64,000 nucleotides of DNA from CAVOJY01 sp963696405 (GTDB taxonomy: Bacteria; Chloroflexota; Limnocylindria; Limnocylindrales; CSP1-4): NCBI GenBank assembly GCA_963696405.1, contig CAVOJY010000004.1, forward strand, positions 124,001 to 188,000. The letters run 5' to 3'. A program made the translations under genes and the position numbers. Every line of letters starts with the position of its first letter. Position 1 is the stretch's first letter. Below, piece by piece: positions 34,030 through 41,827 of the stretch. The notes beneath the pieces were generated by a model, which had not been told where the DNA came from, made no database searches, and was given only the letters and a program-made list of their open reading frames with translations.

Positions 34030-35706
34030 TCAGGTGTCCTGGCGGCCCTGCGCCTGGAGCTTGGCCCAGGTGTCCCTGAGGGCGAGGGTGCGGTTGAAGA
34101 CCGGGTGGCCGGGCGTCGAATCGGGGTCGGGACAGAAGTAGCCCAGCCGCTCGAACTGCACGGTCTCGCCCACCGGCACATCGGCGAGGGTCGGCTCCAG
34201 GAGGCAGCCCTGGAGCACCTCCTCGGACTCGCGGTTCAGGTCCGCGAAGAGGTCACCGTCCGCCCCGGGGTCCGGGCGGCTGAAGAGGTGGCCGTGCAGC
34301 CGCACCTCCGCGGGCATCGCATGATCGGCCGAGATCCAGTGGAGGGTCGCCTTCGGCCGGCGGCCGTCGGGCGCGTCTCCGCCGCGGGTGGCCGGGTCGT
34401 GGGTGCAGCGCAGCTCGACGATCTCTCCGGCCGCATCCTTCACGACCTCGCGACAGGTCACCAGGTACGCGTAGCGCAGCCGCACCTCCCGGCCCGGGGC
34501 CAGGCGGAAGAACTTGCTGGGAGGATCCTCCATGAAGTCCTCGCGCTCGATCCACAGCTCGCGGGTGAAGGGCACCTTGCGGCTCCCGGCCGACGGGTCC
34601 TCCGGGTTGTTGACCGCGTCCATCTCCTCGACCTGCCCCTCGGGGTAGTCCTCGATGACCACCTTGAGGGGGCGCAGCACGGCGAAGCGGCGGGGAGCCT
34701 CCCGGTTGAGGACGTTGCGCACGGCGTGCTCGAGCATGGCCACGTCGACGACGCTGTCGCTCTTCCCCACCCCGATCATCGCCGCGAAGTCGCGAATGCC
34801 CTCGGCGGGGAAGCCGCGCCGGCGCAGGCCCGAGATGGTGGGCATCCGCGGATCGTCCCAGCCGCGCACGTACCCCTCGTCGACCAGGCGCTTGAGGAAT
34901 CGCTTGGAGAGGACGGTGTAGGTCAGGTTGAGCCGCGCGAACTCGATCTGCCGCGGGCGCGAGCGCACCGGCAGGTTCTCGATGAACCAGTCGTAGAGGG
35001 GCCGGTGGTCCTCGAACTCGAGCGTGCAGATGGAGTGCGTGATGCCCTCGATCGCGTCGGATTGCCCGTGCGCGAAGTCGTAGGTCGGGTAGATGCACCA
35101 CGCATCGCCCGTGCGCGGGTGCGCGGCGTGCAGGATCCGGTACAGGACCGGGTCGCGCAGGTTGATGTTGCCCGACGCCATGTCGATCCTGGCGCGCAGC
35201 ACGCGCGCCCCGTTGGGGAATTCGCCCTTCCGCATCCTCTCGAAGAGGTCGAGGCTCTCCTCCATCGGGCGGTCCCGCCAGGGGCTGTCCCGGCCGGGCT
35301 CGGTGAGCGTGCCGCGGTACTCGCGAATCTCGTCGGCCGAGAGGTCGTCCACGTAGGCCTTGCCGGCGCGGACCAGGTGGACGGCCCAGTCGTGAAGCTG
35401 CTCGAAATAGCCGGAGGTGAAGTACAGGTGCTCGCCCCAGTCGAACCCCAGCCAGCGCACGTCCGCCTGGATGGCGTCGATGTACTCCTGCTCCTCCTTG
35501 GTGGGGTTCGTGTCGTCGAAGCGCAGGTGGCAGCGACCGCCGAACTCCCGGGCGATGCCGAAGTTGAGGCAGATCGACTTGGCGTGGCCGACGTGCAGGT
35601 AGCCGTTCGGCTCCGGGGGGAAGCGGGTGACCACCTTCTCGTGCCTGCCATCCCGCAGGTCGGCCGCCACGATCTCACGGATGAAGTCGCCGCGTTCCGT
35701 GACCAT
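34030..35706 (-). CDS. glnS: glutaminyl-tRNA synthetase
   Basis: 558 residues, class I. HIGH-type motif in PPEPNGYLHVGHAKSI, then FDDTNPTKEEQEY, IYPTYDFAHGQSDAIEGITH and the KMSKS-type loop VLSKRFL, followed by the two C-terminal beta-barrel anticodon domains. These are hallmarks of true GlnRS rather than GluRS. Many bacteria outside Proteobacteria instead make Gln-tRNA by amidation, so the gene may have been acquired; neighbours give no support either way. ATG 35706. The gene is flanked on both sides by copies B and C of the dispersed repeat. Confidence 0.96.
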   Translation of the reverse strand: MVTERGDFIREIVAADLRDGRHEKVVTRFPPEPNGYLHVGHAKSICLNFGIAREFGGRCHLRFDDTNPTKEEQEYIDAIQADVRWLGFDWGEHLYFTSGYFEQLHDWAVHLVRAGKAYVDDLSADEIREYRGTLTEPGRDSPWRDRPMEESLDLFERMRKGEFPNGARVLRARIDMASGNINLRDPVLYRILHAAHPRTGDAWCIYPTYDFAHGQSDAIEGITHSICTLEFEDHRPLYDWFIENLPVRSRPRQIEFARLNLTYTVLSKRFLKRLVDEGYVRGWDDPRMPTISGLRRRGFPAEGIRDFAAMIGVGKSDSVVDVAMLEHAVRNVLNREAPRRFAVLRPLKVVIEDYPEGQVEEMDAVNNPEDPSAGSRKVPFTRELWIEREDFMEDPPSKFFRLAPGREVRLRYAYLVTCREVVKDAAGEIVELRCTHDPATRGGDAPDGRRPKATLHWISADHAMPAEVRLHGHLFSRPDPGADGDLFADLNRESEEVLQGCLLEPTLADVPVGETVQFERLGYFCPDPDSTPGHPVFNRTLALRDTWAKLQAQGRQDT

Positions 35707-35803
35707 GGGCCGAGGCTAGCACAGCCGGGAGCACGGTCCGCGAACGGTCCGTGACCCCATCCCCGACGCGGCCCGCGGCCCGCGACCCGCGACCCGCGAC
35801 CGC

Positions 35804-36006
35804 GTGCAAGGTACGCGCATTGCGTGCGTCCGGGACCGGCCGCGGCGAGCGGCGACAGTCACGGCTGGGCCATGGGGGGCAACAGCCGGCCATCTGCGGG
35901 CGCCCGGGCACGCTCGAAGCGGGCCAAGGAAAGGGCCCGCCGGCTGCCACCGCCGTTCTGGCCGCTCACGGCGCGCCAAAGCGCAGCCAATGCGCGTCCT
36001 TTGCAC
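35804..36006. repeat. dispersed inverted-repeat element, copy C
   Basis: Left end GTGCAAGGTACGCGCATTG (35804-35822) is identical over 19 bp to that of copy B, and right end CAATGCGCGTCCTTTGCAC (35988-36006) is identical to the right end of copy B; 203 bp overall. The interior differs. It lies between the glnS start and the 3' end of the repeat-protein gene. Confidence 0.75.
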
Positions 36007-36070
36007 GCCCCTACGGGAGGCGGCCGCGGCACACGAGGGCCGGCGCGACGCCTCAGTTCGTGCCATGCGC

Positions 36071-37274
36071 CTAGGGCGTGCTCGGCGCCAGCAGCTGGGT
36101 CCACGTCCTCGTCGCCGGGTCGAAGGCGACGACGCCGCCCCGATCCGCGACGCCGCCCTGGCCCAAGCCGACGAGCCGCCGGTTCACCGGGTCGTACACC
36201 AGCGGAAGGGGCAACGACCCACCGGGATCGGCCTCGGCCAGGATCTCCCAGCGGTCCGCGGTCGCGTCGTAGGCGGCCAATCGCATGCCGAAGGCCACCG
36301 TCCGCTCCGCCGCCTCGTCGTAGAGCATCTCCGCGGGGCCGACACCCATCCCCAGGGGATGTTGATCTTCGGCGTCTCGGCGCCGGACCTCGACCAGGTG
36401 CCCGTGCGGATGTCGAGGAGCCACGTCGTATCGTTGCCAGACGCGCCTGAGTACGCGACCATCCGGTCGACGGAGGCGTCGTAGGCGAGCGCCTGGATGT
36501 CGGGCCGGCCCGTTCGCCTGGCGGATTGGGGTCCACGTGTCGGTCTCGACGTCGTAGTTCCACAGCTCGGTGGGATCGTCAGCGGCTCGCGGCGACGACG
36601 AGGCCGGAGACCGGGTCGTAGGCCCCGAGCGTCACTTCGGCCGGAACGACCGCCTTCTCGGTCCAGGTGTTGGCCTGAAGGTCGTAGGCCCACAGATGCC
36701 CGGTGCTCCCGTCAACGGCGATCGTCGCGTCGGAGTCGACGTCGTAGACAAGCCGCCCGAAACTCGGCGGCTCCCGGTTGGGATCCATCCGGGTCCAGGT
36801 ATTCGTGCACACGTCAAAGGCCCACGTCTCGACGAGGCCGTAGGAGCCCGTGACGACCACCAGCCTGCCTGCCCGGCGGTCGAATGCCATCGCCGTAGCA
36901 AAGTACGGTGACGGCCGAGCCTGGTTTACCGGCCCCGGCTCGTCCGGGTTCGTCCCGGCCGGACAGGCGGGCTCGCGGGCAACGGGCCTTGTCTCGGTCG
37001 GCTCCGGCACCACCGTGAGGTTGTCGTTGCGGATGATGCGGCCGCCGACGAGGGCGCCGACGAGGCCAGCGATCAGGAGGGCTGCGGCGAGCACGACCCA
37101 GACGAGGGCGGGGACGGTGCGAAGTACGCCGACACCGGTCGCAGGATGCCTGTGCCCGGCCATCGCCGCGATCCCGCGCGCGAACGCGTGCGGGTCCACG
37201 TCAACCGGAGCGCCCGTCGCGTACTGCCGCAACGCGGCGCCGAGACGAGCGTCGAATGCGTCGCGGTCAGACAT
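36071..37274 (-). CDS. membrane-anchored kelch-like protein, partner of an ECF sigma factor (three frameshifts)
   Basis: From ATG 37274 (MSDRDAFDARLGAALRQYA) the protein has a short cytoplasmic start, one membrane helix (VPALVWVVLAAALLIAGLVG) and then 45-50-residue units such as TWAFDVCTNTWTRM, LWAYDLQANTWTEK, NYDVETDTWTPI and VAFDPATRTWTQL, as in kelch/beta-propeller proteins. The frame changes near 36570-36580 (extra base), 36500-36515 (extra) and 36345-36360 (missing). It overlaps the sigma-factor stop by 8 bases, the typical place of an anti-sigma factor. Three lesions in 250 bases leave open a pseudogene. Confidence 0.65.
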
Positions 37275-37806
37275 CACGGAGCTCCTTCCGGAGGCGATCC
37301 ACCAGGCGGGAGAGGTGCGTTCGTGCGCCGGACGGCGACCTTCCGGTGAGCGCGCCGAGCTCGTTCGAATCGAGCCCCAGCACGTAGTGGTAGGCGAGGA
37401 CGGCCCGGTCATCCGCCGACAGGTGGGCGAGGACGCGCCTGAGATCGACCCGATCGATCGTGTCCGCGGGGTCCGCGCCATGAGCCACCGCGTTCGAGAG
37501 ATCGATCTCGACGACCCGGCCGTGTCGCCGGCGGACGATCTGGCGCGCCTCGTTGACGGTCACCGAGAGGAGCCACGGCCGCACGCGGTCGGGGTCGCGG
37601 AGGGAGCGAAGCTTCTGCCAGGCGATCAGCCAGGCCGACTGCACGGCATCCTGGGCGAGGGAGGCCTCCCCGCACACGAGGAAGGCGACGCGAGCCATGT
37701 CCCCGTAGTGCGTCGCCACCAGCCGGGCGAACGCCGCCTCGTCGCCGGCAGCCGCAAGCTCGACCGTCGATACGGCCGCGGCGGCGTCCCCCGCGTGGGC
37801 GTTCAT
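37267..37806 (-). CDS. ECF-type RNA polymerase sigma factor
   Basis: 179 residues. Region 2 (FARLVATHYGDMARVAFLV; QDAVQSAWLIAWQKL) and region 4 (LSADDRAVLAYHYVLGLDSN, then ELGALTGRSPSGARTHLSR) are complete. It directs RNA polymerase to a small regulon in response to a signal held by its partner. The next gene overlaps it and encodes a membrane protein. ATG 37806. Confidence 0.9.
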   Translation of the reverse strand: MNAHAGDAAAAVSTVELAAAGDEAAFARLVATHYGDMARVAFLVCGEASLAQDAVQSAWLIAWQKLRSLRDPDRVRPWLLSVTVNEARQIVRRRHGRVVEIDLSNAVAHGADPADTIDRVDLRRVLAHLSADDRAVLAYHYVLGLDSNELGALTGRSPSGARTHLSRLVDRLRKELRDV

Positions 37807-38240
37807 ACCCTATTAGATGCTCGTGGCGGCCGTTTTGCTACAGGATTCTCGAGAAGACGAGTCTTCGGCCTGGGTCACCGCGGCCCGCGAGCTTCCGGCC
37901 TGCACCCTGGACCTCCGGGCGAGCGTCATCCGCGCCCAGCGAGCTTCGTTATGGGATGTCCTGCGGAGATTGCCGCCCCCGAGCGCGCCCGCGGAGCATG
38001 CGTCGGGGGCGGCGATCAACGACATCGCAAGGCCGGCGAGGCGCGGTCTGAGCTGCCAGCGGACCTCGTCGGCGACGGCGGCCGGATCATGGGGCGCGGC
38101 GAGGCCGGCGGCCTTCGCCGCGTAGGCTGCCGCGCCAAGTGACGAGGTCGTGGTGTCATAGGCCAATCGCCTCTACCGCCCCGATCGAGATCGGAGCAAT
38201 CTCAGGTGGGGAGTCAGCCCGCCGCGCATGGGAGGTGAGC
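37807..38240. other. spacer with a possible gene remnant
   Basis: No convincing gene. On the minus strand 37813-38166 a TTG-started open frame begins SSLGAAAYAAKAAGLAAPHD, reminiscent of the C-terminal part of a 'putative immunity protein' family (from memory). A stop codon lies just upstream and the latter half does not look coding, so at most this is a decayed fragment. The rest is the divergent 5' region of the sigma and acyltransferase genes. Confidence 0.35.
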
Positions 38241-39638
38241 GTGGGTCCGCCGAGCACGTCGATTGACCGGCTGACCGCGGAAGACCAGTTGATGCTGGCG
38301 GCAAGCGCGAGGTGGCCGCAGGACGTTTGTGCGGTCGCCCGCTTCGACGGCAGGGACCTCTTCGACGAGACGGGCCGGTTCCGCATCGAAGCGGTCCGGG
38401 ACGCGATCCAGTGCCGCCTGCACCTCGTCCCGCGGTTCCGCCAGCTCATCCACGTGCCGGGACGAGGGCTCGGTGCTCCGCTCTGGGTGGATGCCCCGGC
38501 CTTCGACATCAGCCAGCACGTGGGCGTCCTGTCGCTGGCCGAGTTCGGGGGCGAGGCCGGGCTCCTGGGTGCGACCGAGCACCTGCGACGGCGACGCCTG
38601 GACCCGTCACGCCCCCTGTGGGGAATCTGGTTCGTGACGGGGCTGCCCGACCGAGAGGTCGGCATGTTCGTGAAGATCCACCACGCCATCGCGGACGGCC
38701 TGGCGGCGATGACGATGCTCGGGGCGCTCCTCGACCCCGTCCCCGACGCGCCGGCTGAGGCACCACACCCCTGGAAACCCGCGAGATGGCCCTCGTCGCG
38801 CCGGCTCTTCAGGAACAACGTGCGGCGGCATGCCGAGGCGATCGCCGGGGCATACTCGATGCTGCTCCGGCCTGGGGCGACATGGCGGCAGCTGCGGGAG
38901 GGGTGGCCCGCGACACGCGAGCTGCTCGCCGAGGAGCCGGCCCCGAAGACGAGCCTCGACCGGTTGATAGGGTCCGACTGCAACCTCGCGACGGTCCGGA
39001 GCAGCCACGGCCAGGCCAGGAGGATCGGGCGCGACCACGACGCAACGGTGAACGATGTCCTATTGGCGGTCACGGCCGGTGGCCTGCGCAAGCTCCTCCT
39101 GAGCCGTGGAGAGCCTGTCGAGGGCGTCACGGTGCGCATCTACGTCCCGGTCACCCTGCGCCGCAGGCTGCGCGGCGCGGAACAGGGGACCCGCATCGCA
39201 CAGATGGTCGTCCCGCTCCCCGTCGGCGAGCCCGATCCGGCCCGAAGGCTCCGGCAGATCGCCGTGGAGACGACCCGGCGGAAGGCCAGGGTTCGCACGT
39301 CCCTGGGCACCCTGTTCCGCGGCCGGATCGTGAGGGGGCTGATGCTGAAGGCCGTGATCCGTCAGCGCGTGAACATCACCAGCGCAAGCATCCCCGGGCC
39401 CAGGCGGCCGCTCTACCTTGCGGGGGCCCGGATGCTCGAGGTGTTCCCGGTGCTGGGACTCATCGGCAACGTGCCCCTCGGGGTCGGCGCCCTGTCCTAC
39501 GCCGGAGCGCTCAGCATCGGCATCACCGCCGACCGGGCCGCATTCCCCGATATCGGCATCCTCGCGGAGGGTGTGCGCGACGAACTCCGGGCACTCGGCG
39601 TGGAGGCGCAGGTGATGGAAGTCGTCCAGGGGCGGTGA
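38241..39638 (+). CDS. WS/DGAT-type wax ester synthase / diacylglycerol acyltransferase family protein
   Basis: 465 residues. Active-site HHxxxDG is present as VKIHHAIADGLAAM, with the typical C-terminal block (NITSASIPGPRRPLYLAGAR, then SYAGALSIGITAD). Members move acyl groups from acyl-CoA to alcohols or diacylglycerol, making storage lipid; activity can differ between homologues. GTG 38241 is chosen for its GGGAGG site six bases upstream; GTG 38235 is possible. Confidence 0.85.
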   Translation: MGPPSTSIDRLTAEDQLMLAASARWPQDVCAVARFDGRDLFDETGRFRIEAVRDAIQCRLHLVPRFRQLIHVPGRGLGAPLWVDAPAFDISQHVGVLSLAEFGGEAGLLGATEHLRRRRLDPSRPLWGIWFVTGLPDREVGMFVKIHHAIADGLAAMTMLGALLDPVPDAPAEAPHPWKPARWPSSRRLFRNNVRRHAEAIAGAYSMLLRPGATWRQLREGWPATRELLAEEPAPKTSLDRLIGSDCNLATVRSSHGQARRIGRDHDATVNDVLLAVTAGGLRKLLLSRGEPVEGVTVRIYVPVTLRRRLRGAEQGTRIAQMVVPLPVGEPDPARRLRQIAVETTRRKARVRTSLGTLFRGRIVRGLMLKAVIRQRVNITSASIPGPRRPLYLAGARMLEVFPVLGLIGNVPLGVGALSYAGALSIGITADRAAFPDIGILAEGVRDELRALGVEAQVMEVVQGR

Positions 39639-39663
39639 CCGACCAGGACTGAGGAAGAAGGCC

Positions 39664-39804
39664 ATGGCCACGCGGCCCGCGCAACTCGCAGACATGAGCG
39701 TCAAAGACCTTTGCCTCAATGCCGCGGACGCGCTGGAGGAGAGGGTGGGCATCATCACGCCGATCGCCAAGGTAGCCGCAGGCATCGTCAGGTTGGAGGG
39801 CTGA
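39664..39804 (+). CDS. 46-residue protein of unknown function
   Basis: ATG 39664 follows AGGAAGAAGG and the frame ends with TGA 39802-39804. The product (MATRPAQLADMSVKDLCLNA, then a hydrophobic ITPIAKVAAGIV near the C-terminus) could be an amphipathic peptide. It sits 25 bases after the acyltransferase gene. I do not recognise it. Confidence 0.45.
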   Translation: MATRPAQLADMSVKDLCLNAADALEERVGIITPIAKVAAGIVRLEG

Positions 39805-39878
39805 GAAGTGACACCGAGAACGACGCGCCGGCCGGATCAAACGCAAGGGCAACCTGCGCCAGAATCGATGATCTCGCG

Positions 39879-41378
39879 ATGAAGGCGAGGGTCAGCGAGA
39901 TCCTCAACCGCCACCCCGCCGTCGGCCTTGCGGTGGGCGTGGTCCGCGATGGACGCCTCGAGTTCTTCCACGGCCACGGGGTTGCCGACATCGGGTCGAA
40001 GGCACCCATCACCGAGGACACGGTCTTCCGGATCGCCTCCATCACCAAGACCTTCACCGCGGTCGCAGCGATGCAGCTGTGGGAGAAGGGGCTGCTCGAC
40101 CTCGACGCCCCAGCGAACGACTATCTGCACGCCTACAAACTCATCCCGGCGAAGGACGGCCACCGGCCCGCGACCGCGCGCCACCTCATGACTCACACGG
40201 CCGGCCTGCCCGAGGTGGTGCGCGCGCGGGATGCGCTGCGGCCGGACTTCGGCGAGAGCGTGCCGGCCGGAGAGCCGCTCCCGACACTGGCGGAGTTCTA
40301 CGGGGGCGCCCTCCGGCTCGTCGCGGAGCCAGGCACCCGCTTCCGGTACGGGAACCACGCGCCCGCTACGCTCGGCCAGCTCGTCGAGGACGTCAGCGGC
40401 ACGCCCCTGGATCGCTACTTCCGCGAGCACATCTTCGAGCCGCTCGGGATGGCCGACAGCGACCTCCTCCTGTCCGCGCGGGTCAGGTCGAGGCTCGCGA
40501 CCGGCTACGAGTTCCGCTCAGGCGGTCCGAGGGCGGTCCCGCTGCGCGAGATGGTCACCGCAGGCGCCGCCTCGATCTGCTCGACCCCGCGGGACATGGC
40601 CCGCTACGTCGCCGCCCTCCTCGGCGGCGGCGCCAACGAGCACGGCTCCGTGCTGCAGCCGGCGACGGTCGGGGCCATGTTCGAGCCGCAGTACCAGCCC
40701 GACCCGCGGATCCCCGGCCTGGGCCTCGCCTTCTTCCGGGTCGACCTCGGCGGCCACGTCGCCGTCGAGCACCAGGGAACGCTCCCCGGCTTCCACTCGC
40801 AGATCTTCCTGGCGCCCCGCGACGGCGTCGGCGTGATGGCCTTCACGAACGGCTCGGTGGATCCCGATCTGTGGCTGCCCGCCGAATGCTCGGGCCTCCT
40901 CCGGGCGCTCCTCGGCCTGCCGGACGACGCGATCCGCACGGACATCCCGCTCCATCCCGAGACGTGGGGCGACTACTGCGGCTGGTACTGGCTCCCCGGT
41001 TCGCTCGCCGACGTCCGAATCCGGGCCTTCATGGGCGCAGGGGCAGAGGTCTTTGTCCGGAGCAACCAGCTCATGCTCCGGTTCCTGACCCCGGTCCCGG
41101 CGCTCTTCCGGGGGTTTCCGCTGCGGCCCGACGACGAGGGCGACCCGGACATCTTCCGGGTCGACGTGTCCGGGCTCGGGCCGTTCTCGATGCGGGTGGT
41201 CTTCGGCCGCGAGCCCGGAGCGGGCGTGACGTCGGCCCACCTTGACCTGATGCCGGTGACGCTCCACCGGCAGCCAGAGGCGAAGAACCCGCGGCGATGG
41301 GCGACCGGCGTGCTCGGAGCGGTGGGGGTGACGGCTGCCGCCGCGGTCGTGGTTCGTCGGCGCAGAGCGGCACGGTGA
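39879..41378 (+). CDS. serine beta-lactamase-family hydrolase with C-terminal membrane helix
   Basis: About 499 residues. SxxK nucleophile motif in FRIASITKTFTAVAAMQ, second motif RYGNH (YxN) and the class C/esterase-like fold up to about residue 340. A separate C-terminal beta domain follows, then a hydrophobic segment GVLGAVGVTAAAAVVV with an Arg-rich end. No signal peptide is visible at ATG 39879; the true start may lie upstream in the same frame. Likely an esterase or peptidase rather than a resistance enzyme. Confidence 0.8.
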   Translation: MKARVSEILNRHPAVGLAVGVVRDGRLEFFHGHGVADIGSKAPITEDTVFRIASITKTFTAVAAMQLWEKGLLDLDAPANDYLHAYKLIPAKDGHRPATARHLMTHTAGLPEVVRARDALRPDFGESVPAGEPLPTLAEFYGGALRLVAEPGTRFRYGNHAPATLGQLVEDVSGTPLDRYFREHIFEPLGMADSDLLLSARVRSRLATGYEFRSGGPRAVPLREMVTAGAASICSTPRDMARYVAALLGGGANEHGSVLQPATVGAMFEPQYQPDPRIPGLGLAFFRVDLGGHVAVEHQGTLPGFHSQIFLAPRDGVGVMAFTNGSVDPDLWLPAECSGLLRALLGLPDDAIRTDIPLHPETWGDYCGWYWLPGSLADVRIRAFMGAGAEVFVRSNQLMLRFLTPVPALFRGFPLRPDDEGDPDIFRVDVSGLGPFSMRVVFGREPGAGVTSAHLDLMPVTLHRQPEAKNPRRWATGVLGAVGVTAAAAVVVRRRRAAR

Positions 41379-41405
41379 CGCAGAGGTCGAGTGACAAGGG
41401 GAAGG

Positions 41406-41481
41406 TGGCGCGCCCGGCGAGACTCGAACTCACGGCCTTCAGGTCCGCAACCTGACGCTCTATCCACTGAGCTACGGGCGC
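41406..41481 (-). tRNA. tRNA-Arg(GCG)
   Basis: 76-nt cloverleaf: acceptor GCGCCCG/CGGGCGC, D arm GCTCAGTGGATAGAGC, anticodon stem TCAGG/CCTGA around loop TTGCGGA (anticodon GCG), T arm GTGAG/CTCGC, encoded CCA. Bacteria normally read CGN codons with tRNA-Arg(ACG), edited to ICG by TadA; an unedited GCG anticodon is unusual. Confidence 0.93.
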
Positions 41482-41497
41482 ACGCTATGCGGCTGGG

Positions 41498-41589
41498 TGG
41501 CGGAGAGGGAGGGATTCGAACCCTCGAAGCAGGTTACCCCACTTGGCGGTTTAGCAAACCGCTGCACTAGACCGCTATGCGACCTCTCC
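41498..41589 (-). tRNA. tRNA-Ser(GCT)
   Basis: 92-nt class II tRNA with a long variable arm, anticodon loop TTGCTAA (GCT), acceptor GGAGAGG/CCTCTCC and encoded CCA. It lies 16 bases before tRNA-Arg on the minus strand and is probably co-transcribed with it. Confidence 0.95.
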
Positions 41590-41621
41590 GGTGCCAGCGC
41601 GGCGGCCATGATAGCAAAGCG

Positions 41622-41651
41622 TTGACAGCCGGCCGACCGGTCGGGTACGGT
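41622..41651 (+). promoter_or_regulatory. predicted promoter of the shikimate operon
   Basis: Perfect -35 TTGACA (41622-41627), 18-base spacer, -10-like TACGGT (41646-41651). Transcription would begin around 41658, only a few bases before the leader-peptide GTG, so the leader may be translated almost leaderless. Confidence 0.55.
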
Positions 41652-41660
41652 TGGCCGACC

Positions 41661-41696
41661 GTGAACGCGTTCTTCTTTTACGTGCGCCCGACATGA
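41661..41696 (+). CDS. aromatic leader peptide of the shikimate operon
   Basis: GTG-started 11-codon frame encoding MNAFFFYVRPT, followed by TGA. Four consecutive aromatic codons (TTC TTC TTT TAC) in such a short frame, placed between a promoter and an intrinsic terminator upstream of DAHP synthase, match the design of Phe-sensing leader peptides such as enterobacterial pheL and pheM. Ribosome stalling when charged tRNA-Phe or tRNA-Tyr is scarce would be the sensor (inference). There is no clear Shine-Dalgarno site. Confidence 0.72.
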   Translation: MNAFFFYVRPT

Positions 41697-41739
41697 CGGC
41701 CCGCGGGACGTAGACCCGCCGGGCGGGTCGTGTCGGGCG
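41685..41739 (+). promoter_or_regulatory. leader RNA stem overlapping the leader-peptide stop
   Basis: CGCCCGACA (41685-41693), the last codons of the leader peptide, pairs perfectly with TGTCGGGCG (41731-41739) and encloses a second hairpin GACCCGCC/GGCGGGTC around 41713-41729. A ribosome at the stop codon would cover the first arm. Which form opposes the terminator cannot be decided by eye. Confidence 0.55.
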
Positions 41740-41769
41740 GCAGAGGTCCTGGACCTCTGCTTTTTTGTT
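41740..41769 (+). terminator. intrinsic terminator in the shikimate leader (attenuator)
   Basis: Hairpin arms GCAGAGGT and ACCTCTGC (10-base complementarity in all) are followed at once by TTTTTTGTTT. It ends 58 bases before the DAHP synthase start, inside the operon's own leader. A T-run of this length is striking in so GC-rich a sequence. Confidence 0.85.
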
Positions 41770-41827
41770 TGGCCGGAGGGCGGCCCGAGCGGAAGCGAGG
41801 GTCGCAAGAGAAGCGAGGGCCGGAGAG

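Noticed and set aside
37817..38125. 102-codon plus-strand frame before the acyltransferase
   Set aside because: No ribosome site, no motif, and it overlaps the better-looking minus-strand remnant.
37813..38166. Possible immunity-type protein gene
   Set aside because: Only about 40 residues look familiar, a stop lies directly upstream and the remainder is not protein-like; kept only as a remnant note in the spacer entry.
38139..38240. Upstream in-frame extension of the WS/DGAT gene to GTG 38139
   Set aside because: The extra 34 residues are not family-like, and GGGAGG sits correctly for GTG 38241.
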